Source of the DNA: Alcaligenaceae bacterium
Lineage (GTDB): Bacteria > Pseudomonadota > Gammaproteobacteria > Burkholderiales > Burkholderiaceae
DNA: 11,591 nucleotides
NCBI GenBank assembly: GCA_947372575.1
Contig: CANBUF010000025.1
Span: 1 to 11,591, forward strand
Direction of reading: 5' to 3'
Position numbers and translations under genes: made by a program. The notes under the pieces were generated by a model. That model had not been told where the DNA came from and ran no database searches. It saw only the letters and a list, made by a program, of their open reading frames with translations. The first letter of the stretch is position 1. Each line of letters opens with the position of its first letter. This document shows positions 6,767 through 11,591 of this stretch, piece after piece.

Positions 6767-7678
6767 ATGCAAGATTATCTAAAAAAGTTTTTGCTCGAAG
6801 ACCGCAGTGTTCGAATTGAGTCGGTGCGCATCAGCGAGACCTGGGAAACTGCCCAGACGCACCACCAGTACCCTGCCGTAGTAGCCAGTCTACTGGGCGA
6901 GCTGGTTGCTGCCTCGACGCTGCTGGCTGCAAACCTGAAATTCGATGGTTCCTTACTGCTCCAGCTGCAAGGCGATGGCGCGATCGCGTTGATGGTAGTT
7001 GAATGTCGTGCAGACATGAGTCTGCGGGCGACGGTGAAGTTACGCGAACGTCCGATTGTGCCCGGCGATAATTTGCAGTCCCTCCTCAATCCTGGCGGGA
7101 CCGCCAAGTTCATCGTGGTACTCGATCCACCAAAAGACACGCCTGGTCGCCAGGCGTATCAGGGTATTGTCCCGCTTGAGGGCGAAACGATTGCCCAGGC
7201 GCTCGAAGAGTACATGCTGCGTTCAGAACAACTCCACACACGCATCTGGCTTGCCGCTGACCAAAATTATTGCGCGGGCTTACTGTTGCAGCGCCTGCCT
7301 TTGCAAGGCGGGTTGAACCAGGCAGAGACTGATGCGGCCGAAGAATCATGGAATCGTGCACTGCACCTCGCCCAGACACTCAAGCCAGACGAGATGCTGC
7401 ATACCGCTCAGGACACGTTGATACATCGATTATTCTGGGAAGAAACCTTACTGGCATTTGAACCTCGCCAAGTGACCTGGAAATGTTCATGTACCCGCGC
7501 GCGCGTGGCGGATATGTTGCGCATGTTGGGTCAGCCTGAAATCGAAAGCATTTTGCTCGAACAAGGTAAAGTCGAAGTCGCTTGTGAGTTTTGTGGCAAG
7601 CCCTACCTCTTTGATGCAATCGATACGGATGGATTGTTCCAACCAATCACCGCAACAGGCAGCAAGTCACTGCATTAG
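6767..7678 (+). CDS. hslO: Redox-regulated chaperone Hsp33
   Basis: Hsp33 is a cytoplasmic holdase that becomes active on oxidation and protects unfolding proteins. The 303-residue length is typical. The N-terminal domain includes RIESVRISETWETAQTHHQYP and ELVAASTLLAANLKFDGSL. The C-terminal redox switch is complete: Cys240 and Cys242 (KCSC) and Cys273 and Cys276 (CEFC) give the CxC...CxxC zinc-binding set. The start is ATG 6767, one base after the carbonic anhydrase stop, so translational coupling is likely; a GTG at 6722 in the same frame would overlap the upstream gene and is not needed. The stop codon TAG lies inside the first unit of a 9-base tandem repeat. Confidence 0.97.
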   Translation: MQDYLKKFLLEDRSVRIESVRISETWETAQTHHQYPAVVASLLGELVAASTLLAANLKFDGSLLLQLQGDGAIALMVVECRADMSLRATVKLRERPIVPGDNLQSLLNPGGTAKFIVVLDPPKDTPGRQAYQGIVPLEGETIAQALEEYMLRSEQLHTRIWLAADQNYCAGLLLQRLPLQGGLNQAETDAAEESWNRALHLAQTLKPDEMLHTAQDTLIHRLFWEETLLAFEPRQVTWKCSCTRARVADMLRMLGQPEIESILLEQGKVEVACEFCGKPYLFDAIDTDGLFQPITATGSKSLH

Positions 7679-7772
7679 CTTCTTTAGCTTCTTTAGCTTC
7701 TTTAGCTTCGTTGGCTTCTTTAGCTTCGTTGGCGTCTCTGGCTGCATGAGCTGCATGAATTTTTAACTTCAT
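7647..7772 (-). CDS. Speculative 41-residue KEA-repeat peptide antisense to the hslO end
   Basis: On the minus strand, ATG at 7772-7770 opens a 41-residue frame ending in TGA at 7649-7647. It begins MKLKIHAAHAAR, runs through triads of the form NEA/KEA, and ends NAVTCCLLR. The peptide would be highly helical and charged. There is no convincing Shine-Dalgarno sequence, it lies just beyond the terminator of the response-regulator gene, and its 3' end overlaps hslO. It is listed because the repeat keeps one antisense frame open, not because expression is likely. Confidence 0.15.
   Translation of the reverse strand: MKLKIHAAHAARDANEAKEANEAKEAKEAKEANAVTCCLLR
7675..7758. repeat. 9-base tandem repeat at the end of hslO
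   Basis: Units TTAGCTTCT at 7675, 7684 and 7693 are exact; those at 7702, 7711, 7720 and 7729 carry one or two changes (TTAGCTTCG, TTGGCTTCT, TTAGCTTCG, TTGGCGTCT), and a decayed unit follows. A second 9-base unit, GCTGCATGA, is then repeated exactly at 7741-7749 and 7750-7758 with the same period. Unit identity falls with distance from hslO, as expected for a growing array with an older decayed edge. The first unit contains the hslO TAG, so copy-number changes would not alter the protein. Confidence 0.9.
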
Positions 7773-7786
7773 TAATTTGACTGGTA

Positions 7787-7813
7787 AAACCCTGATCGAG
7801 CCGATCAGGGTTT
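7787..7813. terminator. Bidirectional intrinsic terminator between hslO and the response regulator
   Basis: AAACCCTGATC (7787-7797) and GATCAGGGTTT (7803-7813) form a perfect 11-bp stem with loop GAGCC. On the plus strand it is followed by AATATC and on the minus strand by TACC, and the A/T ends of the stem give short T-runs each way. The regulator's stop codon lies inside the stem. A shared terminator for two converging genes is the natural reading. Confidence 0.8.
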
Positions 7814-8521
7814 AATATCAATTGGCAAACATAATTGATAACCCACGCCCCACACCGCGCGCAAGGCGGGGTCGGCATTCTCTTGCATCACACTAGAAAT
7901 TTTTTTACGTAACCTGCTGACAAGGCTTTCGAGGGCCCGCTTACCTATATCCTCAGTCTCCTGTCGCTGGTTCAGCAACTGACAAATCATCTCGGTTTCG
8001 AGCGTATGTCCTGGGGCCTGAATCAGAGCAACCAGCAAAACTTTTTCACTATTTGTCAGCATCACCTTCTGCTGAGGCAACAAGCCTGTCAAGGAGCGTT
8101 CCTGCAGGTTAATAGACCAGGATGCAGGGGTCTGTGTACGCAGCACGCGACGGTGCAAACTCAACAAGGTCGAGGTCAGCTCCTCGGGTGAAATCGGTTT
8201 GGATAAATATATATCCGCCCCCGCCTCGTACCCTTTTAACCGGTCAGGCAAACTGGTCCGTGCTGTCAGCATCACGATCCCCATGGCCGGAATACTCTGA
8301 CGGATTCTTTGTGCGATTGATACTCCATCTTCACCAGGTAGCGTGAGATCGAGTACTAGCGCATCAATCGGTTCTGTTGTCAGGAGCTCATCCAGCGATT
8401 TACCATTACTCACGGCAAAAACAATAAAGCCGACCTGTTTGAGGTGAAAATGAATTTCCTTTCTGAGTAGAGGATCGTCTTCAATCAAAGCGATGCGCAT
8501 TTGTTCGACAGTCGCACTCAT
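7805..8521 (-). CDS. OmpR/PhoB-type response regulator
   Basis: The 238-residue protein has an N-terminal receiver domain with the acidic pair Asp15/Asp16 (ALIEDD), phosphoacceptor Asp58 (ALVLDLTLPGEDG), Thr86 (MLTAR) and Lys108 (LSKPIS). A C-terminal winged-helix DNA-binding domain at about 150-235 includes LTNSEKVLLVALI, the recognition-helix region ALESLVSRLRKKI and the wing VWGVGYQL. It is the phosphorylated output partner of the histidine kinase immediately upstream: its ATG overlaps the kinase TGA as ATGA, showing translational coupling and supporting this start over the internal Met8. The receiver-to-wHTH layout is complete. Target genes cannot be read from the sequence; autoregulation through sites upstream of the kinase is possible. 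Confidence 0.94.
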   Translation of the reverse strand: MSATVEQMRIALIEDDPLLRKEIHFHLKQVGFIVFAVSNGKSLDELLTTEPIDALVLDLTLPGEDGVSIAQRIRQSIPAMGIVMLTARTSLPDRLKGYEAGADIYLSKPISPEELTSTLLSLHRRVLRTQTPASWSINLQERSLTGLLPQQKVMLTNSEKVLLVALIQAPGHTLETEMICQLLNQRQETEDIGKRALESLVSRLRKKISSVMQENADPALRAVWGVGYQLCLPIDIKP

Positions 8522-10431
8522 ACTGGCAGCCTCACCACAAAACGGACAAGATTATTTTGATTGTCATACTCAACAGACCCACCCAGCAATTGACACACAG
8601 ACCGAATCAGATACAACCCTAATCCCGTACCGGTAATGTTGTGGGCATAGGTACTACGGTAATAGCGGGTAAACAACTGATCAGCATCGGGCACACCACT
8701 CTGCCCGGCATGGTTCTCAACCTTTAATATCAAATATTGCTTTGAAAAATTGAGCTGTACATTATCGCCAAGTGAGATACTCACAAAAATATCACTCGTC
8801 CGGTGCGAATATTTCAGGGCGTTGTCGATCAAATTAGTTGCGATCATTGAAAAGAGCTGAGGATCCAGCTGGACGATTAAATTATCGGGTAAATTTAAAC
8901 GTAACCGACTCCGATTCTCACGCACAATAGGCATATCGAGCACCAGCGTTTCGACATCGACGTAGTCCAGTCTGATGGAAAATCTCTTTTGATCCATCTG
9001 GTCGACCTGGATACAGCGCTCCAATACACCATCCATACTGATGATGGCTTGAGCAATACTTTGCAAGCGATCTTCACCACTTTCGCGGTCAAAGTTAGTG
9101 GGTGCAGAAACGAGTCGCGACAATGAACCTGCAGCCATACGCAATGTCGCCAGCGGATTTTTAAGCTCATGGGTCAACATGTCAATCAGCATACTGCGCT
9201 CAGCCAATTGCTGAAGTTTGAATTGATTTTTGGCCCGCAGAACGTCCACTTCGGCCAGAGTTTTTTCAAGTGTGAGGCGCTGAATTTTTGTGCTTTTCAA
9301 CACAAAAATAAACATGATGATGCCAGAGACAAAGGCACCGAGTTGTGCTGGCGTTGTATAAAAATTACTTTGGAGAATTCTAAACACTCCAAACTGATCG
9401 GCCCAGACGAGAATCGCGGCACATGAAAATCCAAAGATCAGCAAGCGTTTAAGATCAGGGCCCATTTTTTTTGTTCTCAACGCAACATAAATCAATACGA
9501 TTGGCAACATCGCGAGAATAAACATATCAATCAGCAGGGTGATTCGCCAGACATAACCAAGCAACACACACAACAACATCAGCACAAAATAAGCCATCGT
9601 GATGAATGCCGTCACTCGATACCAGCGCGGAGCAAAAAATTGATTGATCAAGGCATAAGAAAATATAACGATGGTCAGGTAACGTAAGTTCAGAGATATA
9701 TTAAATATCAGAATATCAAGTTCTGGTGCATCATAAAAAAAGATCCTCGCAAGCGTCCCCAAACTCGACAGCGAAAAAAGTAGTGATGAAACTTGAGAAA
9801 GGACAAACGTCCCCATCACGGGGTCTTTTGATTTTATATATTGGGCCGTTGACCAAAAGATGATGACGACCGCAATACCCAGCATCGCACCAATCAATTT
9901 GTTCTGATCTGTTGATAAGCTATAGGCCTCGTTGATCGTCATCATCAGAGACGTCATGTAGTAGCCATTCGTAGTTTCTAATCTGACATAAAAGTCAGAA
10001 GTCTCACCCGTTGGAGGAACTGCAACATTGAAACAATAGAGATATTCGGGACATTGTTTATTGAAAAATGGATAGCGACTGCCCCCACGCTGGACGATCC
10101 AGTCATCACCCTTTTTTTCATAAAACGCAATATCGTAAAGAAAGTGTGGCCCTAGTCGTACTTCAAGCCTGGAATTCCCAGCAGGACGAATGGACTTGGA
10201 GATATCTTCGGGCCCCCGGACAGTCAGGCGTATCCAGCGCACAGTTTTTTTTAGGCTACGGTTCAGTGTTTGTGTAAAAGGGCGATAGTCTGCACGCGTC
10301 GCTTCAGTAATATCCACCGTGCCTGTCTGGTCAACAAAAAGGCCACGGTCAACAATCAAATTCTCAGAAGTCGCCGCGAGGGCATTGGCACTGAATAGAA
10401 CAGCGCTAGCCAAGATCAGATACCGAAACAT
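8518..10431 (-). CDS. 7TM-sensor (7TMR-DISM-like) membrane histidine kinase
   Basis: The 637-residue sensor kinase starts with a signal peptide (MFRYLILASAVLFSANALA, cleavage near 19). A periplasmic domain of 7TMR-DISMED2 character spans about 24-170 and contains two close cysteines (127, 133). Seven hydrophobic helices follow between about 178 and 379, then a helical linker (380-412). The HisKA domain has phospho-accepting His421 in MLTHELKNPLATLRM. The ATPase domain has an N-box with Asn533 and Asn537 (NLIDNALKYS) and a G2 box GTGLGL (601-606). The G1 box is degenerate (VENHAGQSGV, no Asp). There is no HAMP or PAS domain. A longer frame starts at 10506, but starting at 10431 places the signal peptide at the N-terminus. 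Neither start has a strong ribosome binding site. By eye the gene is richer in A/T and in codons such as TTA, ATA and AAA than its neighbours. The ligand is unknown. Confidence 0.9.
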   Translation of the reverse strand: MFRYLILASAVLFSANALAATSENLIVDRGLFVDQTGTVDITEATRADYRPFTQTLNRSLKKTVRWIRLTVRGPEDISKSIRPAGNSRLEVRLGPHFLYDIAFYEKKGDDWIVQRGGSRYPFFNKQCPEYLYCFNVAVPPTGETSDFYVRLETTNGYYMTSLMMTINEAYSLSTDQNKLIGAMLGIAVVIIFWSTAQYIKSKDPVMGTFVLSQVSSLLFSLSSLGTLARIFFYDAPELDILIFNISLNLRYLTIVIFSYALINQFFAPRWYRVTAFITMAYFVLMLLCVLLGYVWRITLLIDMFILAMLPIVLIYVALRTKKMGPDLKRLLIFGFSCAAILVWADQFGVFRILQSNFYTTPAQLGAFVSGIIMFIFVLKSTKIQRLTLEKTLAEVDVLRAKNQFKLQQLAERSMLIDMLTHELKNPLATLRMAAGSLSRLVSAPTNFDRESGEDRLQSIAQAIISMDGVLERCIQVDQMDQKRFSIRLDYVDVETLVLDMPIVRENRSRLRLNLPDNLIVQLDPQLFSMIATNLIDNALKYSHRTSDIFVSISLGDNVQLNFSKQYLILKVENHAGQSGVPDADQLFTRYYRSTYAHNITGTGLGLYLIRSVCQLLGGSVEYDNQNNLVRFVVRLPV

Positions 10432-10515
10432 CGCGCGGAGATCGGCTACGTTGGCGGACTTACCTATTATTGTCAGGAAACAAAGTAGAAACATGTAACA
10501 AAGCATAGCAGCTCG

Positions 10516-10542
10516 CTCATCACCCCGCGGTGGGGAGATGAG
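10516..10542. other. Hairpin in the kinase-aminotransferase intergenic region
   Basis: CTCATC (10516-10521) pairs with GATGAG (10537-10542), and inside an A-A mismatch CCCC (10523-10526) pairs with GGGG (10532-10535), around a GCGGT loop. On the plus strand GTTTTAAG follows, which looks like a terminator, but no plus-strand gene reads into it. On the minus strand, the direction of both flanking genes, no T-run follows. It might still insulate the two units or stop antisense transcription. Confidence 0.45.
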
Positions 10543-10551
10543 GTTTTAAGA

Positions 10552-10603
10552 GCTTTGGACAGATCTTGACGGGTAAGCGCTTTGGACAAATCTTGCAGGG
10601 TAA
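10552..10603. repeat. 25-base direct repeat upstream of the two-component operon
   Basis: Copies at 10552-10576 and 10579-10603 match at 22 of 25 positions (core GCTTTGGACA-N-ATCTTG-NN-GGGTAA), with a 27-base period. They lie 121-172 bases upstream of the chosen kinase start and just past the aminotransferase stop. They could be regulator binding sites or a small duplication of former coding sequence: read in the aminotransferase frame past its stop they give LPCKICPKR then LPVKICPKL. Confidence 0.8.
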
Positions 10604-10606
10604 ACG

Positions 10607-11591
10607 TTATTCGGCAGCGGTATGTTCAGCTAAATATTGCACGGCACGCCGCACGCCCTGCCCTCCAACTGCAATTCCAAGCGTTTCCATCGCAGCCTCG
10701 ACGCCGCCTAGCGCACCGAGAATCATGGCGGAGTTCAAATCTCCAAGATGCCCGATTCGGAAGACACGTCCTGCAAACTGTCCAAGGCCACCCGCAACCA
10801 AGACCTGGAATTGTTCGCGCGCGATTGTACGCAGGCGTTCAGGATTGAGCCCAGGGGCGACCAGAATCGTGGTGACAGAGACTGAACGTGCTTCGGGGAC
10901 ACGACATAAAAACTGTACGCTGCCCTCTTCGGACCAGGCCTGAACGGCGGCTTGGACTGCACCTGCGAGCAACTGATGGCGTGCAAGCACGCGATCGATC
11001 CCTTCTTTTTCGATCAGTCCAAAGGCAGCTTGCATCCCCATCAACAAGTTCTGGGGGGGTGTGCCACAAAACTTTTTGTAAGAAAACTCACTCTTGCGTA
11101 ATCTCCAGTCCCAGTAAAACCTTGGTGTGGGGTTCTGGTTACAAACTTCCATCGCACGTTCATCTGCAGCGCAGAATCCAATGCCGGGTGGCGTCATCAA
11201 ACCTTTTTGTGAAGCGCCAATCACAGCATTGACACCCCAGGCATCCATATCAAAACGAGTCGCGCCGAGCGAGGCCACAACATCCACAACAAACAAGGCA
11301 GGATGTCCAGTCAGATCGATCGCGCGACGGATGGCTGGAATGTCACTGGTGGTGCTGCTTGCAGTGTCCGTGTGCACAGCAAAGACCGCTGCGATTTCAT
11401 TCTTGGTGTCCGCACGCAACACTTGCTCAATGGCATCGACATCGATCGGATAGCCTTCCTGGTAAGGTGTGCGCACAACATGTGCACCCATTGCATCAGC
11501 CAGCAATGCCCACGAATCCGAAAAATGACCGGTACCTGCGATTAGGACCTTTTGTCCGGGCGCAATCAGGTTCACAGTCATCGATTCCCAG
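10607..11591 (-). CDS. Class V aminotransferase, alanine/serine-glyoxylate type (N-terminus outside window)
   Basis: This PLP-dependent transaminase of the alanine-glyoxylate/serine-glyoxylate family moves an amino group to glyoxylate or a similar oxo acid. The frame stays open to the right edge: codons before the internal ATG at 11581 read WES and join MTVNLIAPGQKVLI, matching the family block WE...N...PGxxVL. About 70-80 N-terminal residues are therefore missing from view. Visible features are VDVVASLGA (Asp expected to contact the PLP ring nitrogen), the Schiff-base lysine at 11204-11206 within GASQKGLMTPPGIGF, CGTPPQNLLMGMQ, and the C-terminal FRIGHLGDLN with the substrate-carboxylate arginine. 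The C-terminus ends AEHTAAE with TAA at 10607-10609. Substrate preference cannot be assigned from this part. Confidence 0.9.
   Translation of the reverse strand, partial: WESMTVNLIAPGQKVLIAGTGHFSDSWALLADAMGAHVVRTPYQEGYPIDVDAIEQVLRADTKNEIAAVFAVHTDTASSTTSDIPAIRRAIDLTGHPALFVVDVVASLGATRFDMDAWGVNAVIGASQKGLMTPPGIGFCAADERAMEVCNQNPTPRFYWDWRLRKSEFSYKKFCGTPPQNLLMGMQAAFGLIEKEGIDRVLARHQLLAGAVQAAVQAWSEEGSVQFLCRVPEARSVSVTTILVAPGLNPERLRTIAREQFQVLVAGGLGQFAGRVFRIGHLGDLNSAMILGALGGVEAAMETLGIAVGGQGVRRAVQYLAEHTAAE

Noticed and set aside
7584..7766. A plus-strand frame with SFFSFFSFF repeats over the hslO end
   Set aside because: It is the 9-base repeat read in another frame, with its start inside hslO; no ribosome binding site.
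10432..10506. 25-residue N-terminal extension of the sensor kinase
   Set aside because: It would bury the signal peptide; not excluded, since neither start has a strong ribosome binding site.

Overview
The window looks like chromosomal DNA of a betaproteobacterium, most likely Burkholderiales of the Alcaligenaceae/Bordetella type. This rests on protein resemblance and on a housekeeping gene order (proA, a HemJ-like gene, a THUMP rRNA methyltransferase, an RDD membrane protein, an acyl-CoA synthetase, a gamma carbonic anhydrase, hslO) that I associate with that group. No tRNA, rRNA, CRISPR array, insertion sequence or phage gene is visible.

Plus-strand half, 1-7678. A reading-frame tail (1-50), possibly the end of holA, precedes a tight cluster: proA (proline synthesis), a HemJ/CopD-type membrane protein (haem synthesis) and an RNA methyltransferase with a long basic low-complexity N-terminus. 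An intergenic region follows with three copies of an AGGG-N4-CCCT palindrome around a probable promoter, driving an uncharacterised 58-residue protein. Next come an RDD-family membrane protein and an AMP-forming acyl-CoA synthetase whose frame is broken by one in-frame amber codon (4810-4812) and otherwise intact. A gamma-class carbonic anhydrase and hslO (Hsp33) follow, one base apart.

Minus-strand half, 7805-11591. A two-component system has a 7TM-type membrane histidine kinase joined by an ATGA overlap to an OmpR/PhoB-type response regulator. Upstream of the kinase lies a 175-base gap with a hairpin and a 25-base direct repeat, then the C-terminal part of a class V (alanine/serine-glyoxylate type) aminotransferase that runs off the right edge. 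The convergent junction between hslO and the regulator holds a 9-base-period tandem repeat and a perfect 11-bp stem that probably terminates transcription from both sides.

Most of the window is ordinary core-genome content. I see no clear new multi-gene system. The observations most worth checking are the amber-interrupted synthetase, the triple palindrome with its small protein, the 9-base repeat that reads as a KEA-repeat peptide on the opposite strand, and the direct repeats upstream of the two-component operon.
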